Of a stretch of DNA of 64,000 bases, positions 15,286 through 27,358 are shown in pieces. The notes below the pieces were generated by a model. It did no database searches. It was not told where the DNA came from and saw only the letters and a program-made list of their open reading frames with translations. The translations under genes and the position numbers were made by a program. Position 1 is the first letter of the stretch. The number at the start of each line of letters is the position of its first letter. Source of the stretch: Pocillopora verrucosa (lineage: Eukaryota > Cnidaria > Anthozoa > Scleractinia > Pocilloporidae). Location: positions 19,077,804 to 19,141,803 of the forward strand of contig NC_089323.1 of assembly GCF_036669915.1 (NCBI RefSeq), read 5' to 3'.

Positions 15286-18200
15286 TTCCCCAATCCCTTA
15301 GCATTTCATTAAATCAAGTTTCCTCTGCATCGATTTTTTTTTATTTGCCACAGGGCTTGGAAACTATTGCTTCAGGTTTCTTCGTGTCCTGGCCCTGGCC
15401 TTCTTTAGTATGGAACACCTTGAAATATTGCTCCTCTTTCTAATTTCGAAAAATTTTCGTGTTACTTTACTCAGTAGCACCCGTCTATACTCCTAGTGGA
15501 CAGGTGCACCGGGAGAACAAAGTACCTTACCCAGGAACACAAGATCACAACAGCGTTTACCTCGACCTTTTTACTAAGGAGATCTTTTGAAGGTTTGTCT
15601 CGTTTTGAAGATCACATGTTTCCGTGAGTAATACTTGACTGATGTAAAAAATCACTCTTCACTGTGGTCGTAAAAAACAGGTTCACAAATTGAATTGTCT
15701 CACGTGCTTGGTGCGCTGCTTATCTATAAGCTGTGCGTGATGTGGCAGAAATTGTTCAAAATGTGAAAACAACTTTCTGGCATTGTTCTCTCAGTCGGTG
15801 GCGATAGAAATCTCAGAGCAGCATAAATCACGGTAGCAATGAGTGACGTTTATTATTATCAGTTGTTCTTTCTCTGTAGGGGCTAAAAACGATTTTACCT
15901 TCCTTTCACCTTTTTTCTACGTATGATGCACGAAGTACCTTCTGTTTCTGTTTTGTGACAAAAGGTATTCCCTGCGGTTACGGAAGCCCTGAAGAGTCCT
16001 CAAATGATTGAATGAGTCTTTTGATCTGACCAGTTAAATGAGTTATAGCGTAAAGTAGTGATTCTCCTCAGGCTATACTATATGAAATACTTAGGCTGTT
16101 ATATCTCTCTGTAATGACTTTTTGCCGTTAATTATTTCCGTTCGCGACGTCTAAGGGATTTTATCAAAAAGCGATCTCTCTTAGCGTGAAAAAAGCTTTT
16201 GTCTTTTTGATTTTCTCTTTGTCATAAGTTTGAACTTCGGGTGAACTGTCGTCAATCATTATAGACATTGTAAGGCTTTAAACATGCCTGTCTCCTGACT
16301 GACGGGGCGTCTAAAAAACGGGGTTGTAAAAATAAGTAAATTATTGAGATTTGAATCTGTTCAACACATGACATCTATCATATATCATTTTATATTATTT
16401 CCAAAGGCGGTGTCTCGGCAACGCACGTTTTTTTCTTTCGGATTTTTTTTTATTCTGAGAGATGAAATGATGAAACACTTTTTGAAGAGGGTGGCACTGA
16501 ATAGTTGAAATAACGAATAAATTTGTGGCCCTCGATAAGATACTCCTCATTCATTTATTGATAAGTCGTCTGCTGTAAGAGACCTAATAACGGAAGAGAA
16601 AAGGTGTGAAGAAATTTGGGGCTTAGCATGGAAGCTTTGAATAGATATCATATAATTGATCAGCTACACAGCATTCCTCCTAGGTTAAGCAATTTGCCAG
16701 TGACAGCATTTTTCAAACGAATAACCAGAATCTAACCGTGATTAACCTTCAACCTTTAAATTCCAAAGAGTACTTAATCACTGAAATTCAAAAGATTTTC
16801 ATTATGGAAAAAAATTAAAAAAGAAACCATGAAAGATGTCTTATTTACGAATTCTCCGAGGCGAACTGGTTTTGCCATAGCATTCTATTAGTGTAGTGAA
16901 ATGCAGGCACTTCGAGAAAGCGAGTTTACCTTAAAATCTATATACCAGAACTGTGAAGAAAAATTTTCGATTTACCAAAAGAAAATGAAACAAATAAATA
17001 CCAGTCGTGGTTTATACTCATCTTGCGGTTGCGCTAGCCTTAACGCTATTTACGACTACTACATAAAATGGCTGGACGATAACATTATTGTGATGATTTA
17101 CCTTCACATATTCTGAACTGCCACTATGAACCTATTTCACCCCTGTAACAGATGGCGTCGGATTTCAGTTTGTCCAAAGTTGAGCGTTCATCAATATCCC
17201 AGCACGCGTGGGCAGTAAATAACCGACTTGATTCCATAATCCAGTTTGATCAAACTCTAAAGAAGACTCAACAACTTCCTTACCTTAGCTTTTAAATCAC
17301 CCTTTTCATTTACTTTGTTTGATTGCTGGCATCCTTAATCAAATTTTTATCCATCAAAACGTTGAATGGAGCCAAAAGGCGCAAAATGTAATGATTAGAA
17401 ATGACTTTTCATTTACCGTAAGTATTATGGTTTTGATCGTTAAAATGTCATAAACGAAAGTGGCATGACTTTTAACCAATCGTAATGAACAAATTTGCAT
17501 CTGAACGGAAAGGAAGATAGTACAGATGCGCCCAAACAGTCTGCGAGAGATAAAGATGCTTTGCTTCTATAAAAAAAGGGAATGATGTCGTTTACATAAA
17601 GCTAAGATATTTTAAAGAGATACTCTGCAAGACTCTTTCTTCTAGCGATAATCGGCTGTCTGAGGATTTGCTTTAAAAAACTTTCTCCAAAAAGTTTTAT
17701 TTTTGTTACATAATGCCCAAAAGCATCGACTTCTACATAATTCAGGTTTGTTTTCAGCTATTTTTAATTTCTTTTTAGTTCATACAAAAATCTCGCCCAA
17801 TGGTATTACACTGAACCCTTTCGCTACTATGATCAGAACATCAATTCTCTGCAGAGCACTCCATACATTGCTTATAATTTGCTTTGACGATTTGGTGCAA
17901 AATCAAGCAATATCCCCAACGTTGTGTTTTCCTTTCTTCTCATCAAATTTTTACTCGAAAATGTATTAATGTTGTAATTGGAGAAATTTCTTTTTGGTCA
18001 CACCTGTGAATGAAACAGGTTATTCTTTCAATTTATTTTTCCGAATGAACTGACTTTTAAGAAACTCGCAAATCTGCCTCGAAAATTCTTTTTTCGCCTT
18101 TATTAGTGAGGTTGTAGAATTAGAACTCACTTATGACAGCTAAACTTCGGGTTGAGCTATTACCACGTGTTATTAGAGTTGCTAAACAGCATTCAGGACA

Positions 18201-21200
18201 ATGAACAAAAACCGACAAAGAAACACTAACCATTGGTGCACGTCATAAACTGTTTGGCCACATGCAAAAACGACTCTCCAGAAAAATACCCCAAAAAGTT
18301 TCATAAGAGCAATCATCACTCGTTGCGAATGGTTATGATAAAAATAGAAAATTAAAAATGAAATCCAACGTACATCCTCAGCTACGAAAAAGATAAGTTT
18401 TAGAAGCTCAAGGAAAAAATCGATCAGTCGCCGCCCAACCTTGTTGGCAGAAAACGTCGAATGTTGCTGTATTATTCAATACTATTTGAAATTTTTTTCA
18501 CAAAGGTTGTAACTGTAAAAAATCAGACTTAATTCTAAATTTTTAAATTAGCATAAATTAACTAAAAATCTAGCATAGTAGTGGACTTTTCCTGCGATTT
18601 GAGAAAGACGCAAACACTTTGTTTTGTACAAGCTACAAACGATATCAATCCTGTTTTATCTAATTGTCTGCAGAAATTTTCAACTCATTCCCTGGCCGCT
18701 TTCTCACAAAATTCTACAGATGACTCAGATAAATAGCCCTAAAAATTTGAGACATCTGCTCGTCGGTTATACATTAATTACAAGTAGCAAACATTCCTAC
18801 CATTTATAGCTGCTCAATGTGAACTTTTTATACTGAGGGCAAAATGTTTCAAATTCGGTTTTGTCAAGAGCAAAATTTCCAGAAGATGTCCTCTATTCTG
18901 TAAGACCTGACGAAACTGACTTTTTCCCAACACCATGAAATCGTGCGACTGTGCTTGTTTTAGGGTGTTTGTGTGGTAATCTTAGTGCGTATTGTTTATT
19001 TTTTTGTGTGAGAGCTGCTCAAATTTCAATGAGCTCTTGGCAGGATTGGCATCGATGTGGAGGTTATTTCCTCTGGTGCTATTCAGCATAACAATAGCAA
19101 CGAAAGTAAATAAATATTTCGTAGCTACGAGTCAGATATTAGCTGATAACTAACGAAAGCTCATTCCAATTTAAGAGAATTTTTCTGTTTACTTGTTGCT
19201 TGTAGTATGTACCCAAGGTAACAAAGTTTTGTCTTCATTGCGTGGAGCCATACGGTAAAGCATGAATATTTCTTACTGTTTGTTATATCGTGCTTTCTTT
19301 TCATTTTATAAATAATCTGCAGGATTCTCTTTTAAATCCTCTATTTATAAGTATTTTTCCAAAGGTTTTATTTGTTGTGACTTGTACACCTCGTGGGAGT
19401 CGAAGTAATCTGACAAGTTCTTAAGAATCGCCGCTACTGGATCCGTAAAAAAAGCCATTTCTCCTCAGTGTGGCGGCTGTTCTTAAAGACAAAATATTCG
19501 AATATTCAACATATTCTGACTAATTGATCTCGAATCCCTGTTAATCACAAGGCATAAGAGCAAGCTGGTCACTGGAAAATGTCCTCAGATTAACTTTTAG
19601 TCCATGATAAACTTGGGAAGATTTACAAGCTTAAGAGAAATGTGGTTTTCATGTCCTCGAGTCTTAGTAAGCTAACATGATTTTGAACCACAACGTTAAC
19701 TGCTAAAGTTGGAGGAAGTTGGTACAAGTCACTCAAGACTGACAACGTTTCATGGTATCTGCCAGTGAAGATTTCTTTCTTTTAATTAATATTACCATTG
19801 AGGTTAAAACCCTACATACATGGTTAGAATCTATGTCTTTTGGCCGCATAACTTATTTCAGACAGTCTCATCCCAAATTAATTGTGTATCATGATTCTTC
19901 GAATTTTGCCTCATTTTTGTATGATTTTTTACGAAGTCTTCTCCTCTGAAACTTATTGTTTAATGTTAGAAACTTGGTCAACTTTGAGCTTGGGTTACGA
20001 ATCTAAATATCAATTTTATATGTTTATTAAGTTTATCTTTATTGTATAACCGTGATAGCAAAAACCGGAAAAGTGAATTTACTTCTAAACAAAGGCTAAT
20101 TCGTTTTCAATTATCTGGTTGTGTCGCATAAATGAAGCAATCAGCGAAGGCCGGCTGAAAAAAACCACAGAGTTAGCCACAACAAAGCAATGCTTTTTGG
20201 AACAAACATCTCTGGTCACGGAAAAAGGCTATTAGCTATATGCAATTAATTTATTATTTACATCTCTTATATGCGAGTCTTATATGTTTTAACGCGGTGG
20301 CAAACAAAAAGTTTGACTTCTTGTTCGGTCAATAATATTTAAGTTTTTGGAATGTTGGACATTTTCCAGTTAATTTTTTTAAGTTAAAAGTCGCAAGTAT
20401 AATTTGTATAAAAAATAATGGCTTTCAAATTATGACAAATGATGCTGAAAATTGTCATGATTTTCTTTCAAACACATCGGCGAAGTGCTCAACTCGATAA
20501 TGAGCATAAATTTCAATTTTTGGAACAAAGTGTTCCTGCCACTGAGGGTCGATAAGAAACTATTTTCAGAGAGATAGTTGATGAGAGAAAAAAGTCGATA
20601 AATCGATCGAGAAAAACCTATTGACTTAATGCTATATCGTGCAAGTGAAAAATGGAAAGGAAAAAAGTTACAAAAGATATAAAACTTGTTCTTTTCCTCG
20701 ACCAGACGACACCAAATTGCTCTCTGCCTGATAACATTCGACCGAAATTGTGAAGCAAACCTTTGCCTAATCCTCAAGGGCCTCAATTTTAAAATTGTTG
20801 CATTGCAATAAAATCCTTTCTTTTAGAAGATTCTTAGACATCGTAATCTTCACATTTTGTTGGTAATGTTTTGCAAATTCGGTAATTGTAGACAGATGTG
20901 ATTTACCTAGTGCTGAACACGTACAGAATAGACTCGGTGCAGTTCAATGCAAGTAGTTATTCCCAAAATACCTCCAGACAAGCGTTTCTTCAAAGGCGAC
21001 GCGACCTAAGTGCCCTTCTTCATTTTAGCCTACCTTTTGTCCAGAGTTTGACTTCCCTGTGAACACTGAAAAACTCCACGAAGGACTACGTTCCAGAGTA
21101 ACTGAACTCTTTCTAGCATGTTTTTGGCTGACTAGTTGCCACTGAGGCTCTTAGAGGAGCGGGGATTTTCATGGATTGTTGCTCTTGAAAAACAGGTTGT

Positions 21201-21654
21201 TTTATATCCTTGTGATTTTTTTCATTGGATTAAAAGCCACAAGGCTCCACCCCCACTGATTTCACCGAGGACTTCCTGCTCTGTTGTGGTTCTATAGAAG
21301 TGTGTGTCGCATAGATTGAACAAAAACGTTGTTGAGTTTAATTTAAAGAAAACAAAGATATCTTATTCGAGGCTGGATTCAGTTGGAGCTTAGTGCTTAG
21401 TGATCGGTATGGGTGCACTGACCAATCATTTCTAGAATTTGTAATCGCATACATCTTATCAAAAATTTATCCGTGAATTATGCGTGAAAAGTTAACCCAC
21501 ATCTATTGAAATGCACTTTCTTGTTTAGACTAAAATGAAGCATATATATCCTACTAATGTAAACCAAATTGAAAACACTTCCTCATTGAGGCAAGAAAAC
21601 ACATTATTTACCTAAACATATATTTCTTTTATTCAGAGCTAGATTTTAGAGCCC

Positions 21655-21830
21655 AGAGTAATTTGGTTTTATCAACTGAGTTGATGACGTAAATCGGCCA
21701 CCGTAAAGACTTTCAAAGCTGGCGTTTCGGGCGTTTGACCTTCGTCAGAGCGAATGACCCTGTTCTGCTCTCCCACCTACGCTGCACCACAGTTTCTCTA
21801 GAACCTTACCTCCTTTAAAGCCCAGAGTTC
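21655..21830 (+). repeat. Dispersed repeat with ATCAACTGAGTTGATGACGT core
   Basis: Contains TATCAACTGAGTTGAT, GGCCACCGTAAAGA, a CGTTTCGGGCG block and GCACCACAGTTTCT. The same order recurs (diverged or inverted) near 53.8-54.0, 54.9-55.1 and 61.8-62.0 kb. Confidence 0.6.
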
Positions 21831-21845
21831 GGTTATAGCCTTAAC

Positions 21846-22055
21846 TTAACCATTTAGTTCAAAAGATCTGATTGTTAATTCCCCTTTCAAGCAGCCACTC
21901 ATCTCCTTTAAAATCAGTAACGAGAATTTGGTGTTAAATCAAGATAACAACTCCCACGTGATAACTTTGAGTATACTCATTACCTGTTTGCATATAATGT
22001 ATAAATAATATAGGAAGGTATTTCGTGATAATCACTTCTTGGAGTTGAGGGGGAT
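21846..22055 (+). mobile_element. TTAACCC-type MITE, family C
   Basis: Has the words AGATCTGATTGTTAATTC, CCTTTAAAATCAGTAACGAG and TCATTACCTGTTTGC. Its ends are eroded inverted repeats. It lies just past the likely 3' end of the second SelP-like gene. Confidence 0.65.
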
Positions 22056-22258
22056 TAATGGAGATAAAAAGATATAAAAAAACGAACGCTTTCACACGCA
22101 AAAGACATTTTAAAAGTTGTTATGACTTAAACTCTTTAATAGCACTTCCTCCAATCATCTTAAGTTACACGTGAACAAGTTTTGTGCAACTTAGTCATAC
22201 AGGATACAAGAGATATCGAAAAAGTTCAAACTATTTCTGGACACTTCTCTTTCTGTTT

Positions 22259-22324
22259 CTTTGACGTTTGCATCAAAACAAGCAACTGTCTCTTTTCTTG
22301 CTTGTCTATCATTTTTGATCAAAG
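22259..22324 (-). promoter_or_regulatory. SECIS-like element of the second SelP-like gene
   Basis: Minus strand: ATGA (22312-22309), then 12 nt, then AAAA (22296-22293) in the apical loop. The stem GACAAGCAA pairs with TTGCTTGTT, closing on TGAT (22275-22272). The lower helix CTTTGA / TCAAAG pairs perfectly. All core elements and spacings match the eukaryotic SECIS plan. It lies about 0.8 kb downstream of the TAG stop. Folding was by eye. Confidence 0.82.
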
Positions 22325-22581
22325 TTTCCAGATTGAAAAGCTTTTTTCACAACTGAAGATAAAAAAAGAAACTACACGTTAAAATTCCATGAGAGTATTA
22401 TGATGATCTATAATAAAATATTCATCATGAAACAAAGTACTGAAACGAAAATTTTCCCTGCAGAAGTTTTGTTTGTTTTTGCTATATACTATCAACTTGG
22501 GCATAAAGATTATTTTTATAATTCTGACGTCAAGTTTTTCTAAGCACAAATAAAGCTTGTTCAACTTCCTAACATCAAACC

Positions 22582-22750
22582 AATACACTCTAACATCAGT
22601 AGCCATATTCTCGACACTCTTCCCTGTACATTTCCTTGGACACTTACAAGGAGAATTCGTTTAACAATCAAAACTTCCTAGGTTGGTCATCCTTTCCTTT
22701 AGTCTCATGATCGTAATGAGTGATTCAGCAGTATTACTGAGAGAAGACAT
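22582..22750 (+). mobile_element. Eroded TTAACCC-type MITE, family B, in the SelP-like 3' UTR
   Basis: Retains CTAACATCAGTAGCCATATT, ACAAGGAGAATTCGTTTAAC and AGTGATTCAGCAGTATTACT in the family B order. It lies between the SelP-like stop codon and its SECIS. Confidence 0.55.
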
Positions 22751-22869
22751 TATTTAATGAGCTCAGTTATGCACGCATTTTGATTGGTTCTCACTTATGA
22801 TCTATTGGAGGACAGACGTATAGATGACGTCATCTTTAAAACTTTTTAAAATTCTTTATTATATAAAAC

Positions 22870-23047
22870 AAATAGATTCCAAGTTGCCGTGCGTCTGTTC
22901 AGTAATAGATCACAGAGGACGTCAAAATATGGCAAGAATATCAGTGACACATTCGGCTGCGCCTCGTGTGCCACTTTTTTGTTCTTACCACATTTTGACG
23001 TCATCTGTGATCTATTACAGAACAGACGCACGGCAACTTGGAATCTA
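22870..23047. repeat. Foldback element in the SelP-like 3' UTR
   Basis: AGATTCCAAGTTGCCGTGCG at 22874 is matched inverted by CGCACGGCAACTTGGAATCT at 23026. The pairing continues inward through the CAGTAATAGATCACAGA and GACGTCAAAAT words. The centre AGTGACACA...TGTGCCACT is itself inverted. A direct copy of the AATCAGATGCTTATC word repeats three times just outside (23053-23102). Confidence 0.85.
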
Positions 23048-23120
23048 TATTTTTAATCAGATGCTTATCACTTTAATCAGATGCTTATCAGATGCTTATC
23101 AACCAGTACAGTTGTCCACT

Positions 23121-24658
23121 CTAAGGTGTTTCTTTTCGCCGAATCAGTGTTAGATCAGTCGTTGTTACGGGTGATGAGGTAGTAGTGGCATCAGATTGAG
23201 GCTGTGACTCGACACTCTCTGAACTATAACTGGCTGAAAATTCGGATGACGCACTAGGCTTGTTTGTGGTGGCCTGGGTTGCAGTAGTGGTCGTCTTAAT
23301 CGGACAGTGTCGTTTACACTTCGAACCTTTTTTGGTATATTCCTTTATCAACGCATTCCTGCCATATAAATAATAGGCAGTTAAGGACTACATGTGGCTA
23401 GTGATAACATAATTTTTAGAGAATTGAAAACAATCTTTAGATTCTATAATCTAGAAAGTGGTGATGCAAAAGGTTTGTCCCAAGACAGAAAAACCTGCCG
23501 CATCTCATATATCTATAAGTACCTACTAGAGAAAGATGAATCAAGACTATAGAGACTAATTGACACGACTAAAATCGAAATAAAAAATCGGGCGCTTTTA
23601 AAAAAAAAAAACCTAGTGTCTCAAATCCGAAATCGACCACGAGTGGCCAAAATCCAAAATCAGACACAAAAGTGCAAAATCCAAATTCGGGCACTAGTGT
23701 CCAAAATCCGAACGTGACACTAGTGTCCAAATACCAGGGACGGACACTAACTAAAATGTTTCAGCAACTGGTTTAAAGATGAAGAGTCATGCAGCTTACC
23801 GTACAAACGGAAACATCAGATAGCTGCGAGGCATCTTAAAATGATAAGCCAAGAGTCCGCAGCGATCGAAGATGAGGAAATCGTCCTTACTTCCTCCTAA
23901 CAATCCCATGATGTCTCGGTCTGCTGGCTCCTGGTAGACTGGGAACGACACTCTCCTTTGTAGCTCTGAGATGGAACCTGAAGCTCTCTTCATGTTTAGA
24001 ATCATAAAAGAAATATCCGTGAAATTCCTGTGCAGATGTAAGAAAAGAGAGTAATTTGTTTGGGTTGGAAATTGTTTCTTAGCAGTTTTAAACTAATGAA
24101 TAAGAATTACCACCTTGAAAAGTATAAAGAGTTCAGTGCTTTGTTGCTGCTCGTGGTTTGGACCTGAAAGATTACATTCGATCCGGGTCAATTCCAATTC
24201 CCAAAGAAAACAAATCCCATGACCGACAACTTTTCACGAAAGCGAGGATGCTGGAAGATTTTGTGGGGTCTGGGGACCACGTTTTCCAAAATGATTTACT
24301 GAACTTCGGCCTTGCGTTGCATTGAGGAGAATAAAGCCTCCTCCACTTACTCCTCCCCTCCAAAACTTCAATATTTTTCTCTTTTGCAAGGGCTAAAGAA
24401 AATGGAGTGAAAGATGCCCTACCTCTTCTTAACGACCCCTTTGAGCATTCGTTCCATCAGCTGAGCCTGCCATTTGCAAAATTGTCAGCTAGCGAGCATC
24501 AGTCCCAGGAGTACCACGTGACCTTTTGATCTTGCTTCAGCCAATGGGTTTACTTGTTTTATCGACCAGGAGTGAGGCCGCTGGCATATTTTCGCGCTCT
24601 CTGTTAGCACCAAGAACGAAAGCGACGCAACCAAAATCGACGTGGTAATCGCATGCAT
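23121..24658 (-). CDS. SELENOP: Selenoprotein P-like protein with one selenocysteine (UxxC)
   Basis: Secreted thioredoxin-fold selenoprotein of the SelP family. Exons: 24423-24658, 23800-24027, 23121-23358, both introns phase 2, 233 residues, stop TAG. The start Met at 24658 opens a signal peptide (MHAITTSILVASLSFLVL); an upstream Met at 24709 is possible. Codon 58 is TGA (24487-24485) in the context GLMLAS-U-QFCKWQ, the same place as the vertebrate SelP UxxC. Exon 2 carries GGSKDDFLIFDRCGLLAYHF and MFPFVR, very close to vertebrate SelP. Exon 3 gives CKRHC, then a Thr/Ser-rich tail without further TGA. It therefore resembles the tail-less, single-Sec members of the family. A SECIS is found downstream. 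Confidence 0.93.
23610..23755 (+). repeat. 26-30 bp minisatellite in SelP-like intron 2
   Basis: About five imperfect units built on CACTAGTGTCCAAAATCCGA, with the best copies at the right end. Confidence 0.75.
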
Positions 24659-24959
24659 TGCGTTGAGAAGTTCCTCTCCTAAACTACAATTACCTGCAGA
24701 AGCGAGCACTACGCATAATAAGCACTAATGATTTATCTTATAGACAGGCTTTAGAAGTTTTTAACAAACCTACCTTGTATGACAGGAGAGAGGCGATTGG
24801 TAACTCAATGTTTCAAGAGGTAAGTAATAACAACAATCACAAGCTTTATTCGCTACCTTGGCGAACACGGAAAAATCGCAAGTTCCAAGTTCCTCGTTTT
24901 AAAACCAATCGTTTTAGAGACAGTTTTATTGTAAGCCATTGCCAATAGCACGTCCTTGT

Positions 24960-25197
24960 ACAACTCATATATATTAATTGATCTGATTTCGAATAATTTT
25001 AATTGTATCTTAATTAATTTAGTGTTTACATAATGATAAGCTTTATTATTGTTTAATTCTTATGAATTAACTTTCTTAATTTTCATTATATAATTTACAG
25101 TTATGATTAATTTACGTTTTACATTTGTAAAAATTATCGTAATTCAGCCCTCGGGCTGCAAGGGTAATTTTAATAAAACTATCTATCTAGTCTATCT
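24960..25197 (+). mobile_element. Non-LTR (LINE) 3' tail-like sequence
   Basis: AT-rich block ending in AATTCAGCCCTCGGGCTGCA, then AATAAAACTATCTATCTAGT. A terminal ATCT short repeat after AATAAAA is typical of LINE 3' ends in cnidarian genomes. No reverse transcriptase frame is present, so this is a dead-on-arrival 5'-truncated copy if correct. Confidence 0.45.
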
Positions 25198-25339
25198 AAA
25201 AGAGAAAGAAGGGTTTGAGTATAACAGAGTCGCATCCGTTATTCAGTATTGAGTTGAAAATCCTCGTCCCCTCCGATACAGACATACTCAAAATGGTCCT
25301 CTCGGCGTTGTCTGAACGACAAGTCGGTCAACCACAGGC

Positions 25340-25852
25340 GGCCCAAGCTCCAGCTGTGAGATGATCATCTTACGCAATAACGGTGATGGCGGACGTATAA
25401 GAGTTTGTATAGGAATATTTACGACCGCTCTAAGGAATAAAAAAAATACGTCAAATTCTCAATAAAAATACCTCACCTTACTTCCACAGCGTATCGTTTG
25501 TTATCTGACCGCTTACTTTGAAGAAAATAACTCATTTTAGCGAGTTGTCCATTTCGAGGTTTTCTACGTACATAAGAAAAGCCAAAGGATGAACATTCCA
25601 TTTTCGAACGCCCGATCCGAGAAGCTTTTCTTATTTAGGTTGAAAACCTCGAAATGGAAAACTCATTAAAATGGGCTCTTTTCATCAAAGTAAGTAGTCA
25701 GACAACAAGCGATACACTGTGGAAGTAAGGTGAGGTATTTTTGAGAATTTGACGTATTTTTTTCTTCCTTAGAGCGGTTGTAAATATTCCCATACAAACT
25801 CTTTGACTGGTATGGCACAAGATGATCATGTTACAGCTGGAGCTTGGGCTGC
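25340..25852. mobile_element. 500-bp foldback (inverted-repeat) element
   Basis: The left arm from GCCCAAGCTCCAGCTG through GAGTTTGTATAGGAATATTT, TAAGGAATAAAAAAAATACG and CTCACCTTACTTCCACAG is matched inverted by the right arm, ending in CAGCTGGAGCTTGGGC. The arms are over 200 bp each and diverged. The loop holds AAGAAAAGCC...GAAGCTTTTCTT. No coding capacity, so a non-autonomous hairpin transposon. Confidence 0.85.
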
Positions 25853-27358
25853 TCTCAGCCTGAAGATGTGTTTATTACAGTTCTTTTCTATATGCGCGGA
25901 AAGATCGCGCAGTTTTACCCATCGCATGAGTGTTTTAGCCCCCTTTTATCAATTGTGTCTTAAAGAAAAACACTTAAATGTGGCGGTATCCTTTACTGTG
26001 ACCTCTCTGCCTTCATCTCGCGAGGGGCACAGGCGTTACCTTCAAATTGGACACTAATTTGTGAGGGAGTTTTTTTTCGAAACATCCTCTAGAAAGTGGT
26101 GACTTTACCCTTAAACAACTGGCATTTTCATCTTAACCCTGACGAGCATTCACAAGTTTAGGATGATAAAGATTTTAGTGTAAACAGAAGACAGTCAACG
26201 ATTGCAACTAGCGGAGCGAGATCTCCGATCTTTGATACCACTTGATCAATGTTCTGTAATACTGGCGACAAATATGCCTATGATTGTTCGGCAAACTCAC
26301 TATAGCAACGTTCTAAAGAGACAGATTGCACTTTTGCTTAACCCTCAAGGAATTTCCCTCGTCACCACATCGCCTCCTTGACCATTTTTACACCCGTCCG
26401 AGAGATTAGTACCCGAAAAAAGAGCCCGAAATTGATGTGAAGAAATATCAATTCTTAATTCTGGTAAAATTTATCTGAAACTCACCAAGATTGCCGGTTC
26501 CAATAATGCTCAGATCAAAATACCTTTAATCCTCCTCAGAGTACGCTTTATGGCTCGGTTCCAAATATGAATTCTGCTGGACAGGAAACATTACACCCTT
26601 GCACCCTGACGTTCACCGCAAGCACGACAACCGTGACGCGATGTCACGGTTAGTCACGTTTAGTCACGTTTTCTATCAGTAGGTGAGGAACTCTTATCCT
26701 GAGTGTGCTTTCAGGAAATGAAATGGGTATCAAGGCAAAAGTCAAAGGTCAAATATGCTCTGGTCGAAGAAGAAAAAAGTGTCCACTTGTAAAAGAAGAC
26801 CTCTCGAAAAAATGACGAGGTGTGTGACGACCGGAAACATTAAGTACAAACACACGATGAGATTTAACAATATTAACTATTTCATACATTTCTTGACAAC
26901 TTAAGAAAAATATTCATAATCAATTAAACAGTAATTAACTGTGTTTTCTATTACCTTAATCCATTTTTTAAATATCTTTCACCTTCACATTTGCTCCACT
27001 CACCAGTTGAACAATCGAAAATCTTAATTATCGTATCCGTTTCCCCTAACAAATAACAGAATGTAATTCAAGCCGTCATTGATATGAAGCACAAGTATGA
27101 TGAACCGGATAGTAAAGTGTGATCTCATAAGCGTGTAAAGTATTGTTGACAGTTCGTGTATCTATATATAAACACAACAATATTGTCATGCAATTTCTGT
27201 CGCGCGACAAGCGTGACAAACAATGGCAAGAGCACTGTAACCTTTTAAAAATAATTAAGAAAGACAGCTATCAGTTTCCAAGTGATAACAAAGATAGCGT
27301 TGAGACTTTACTTTCAGTCTTGCCAATATAACCAAACAAATATATAAGTATTATGTGT

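Larger units (their letters stand above)
14605..22258. other. 7.6 kb intergenic, no gene recognised
   Basis: AT-rich sequence upstream of the opsin. Open frames here (for example 20430-20786 minus, 16901-17116 plus) are short, hydrophobic or low complexity, and lack domains and splice-supported extensions. It contains a hairpin, transposon-end-like repeats and two dispersed repeats, listed separately. Confidence 0.5.
24659..27358. other. Intergenic, no gene recognised
   Basis: Upstream of the second SelP-like gene. It contains a LINE-like tail and a large foldback element. The open frame at 25803-26057 partly overlaps the foldback arm and shows no domain. Confidence 0.5.

Noticed and set aside
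20430-20786. 118-codon minus-strand frame
   Set aside because: Phe/Leu/Ser/Arg composition typical of AT-rich noise, no domain, no splice support.
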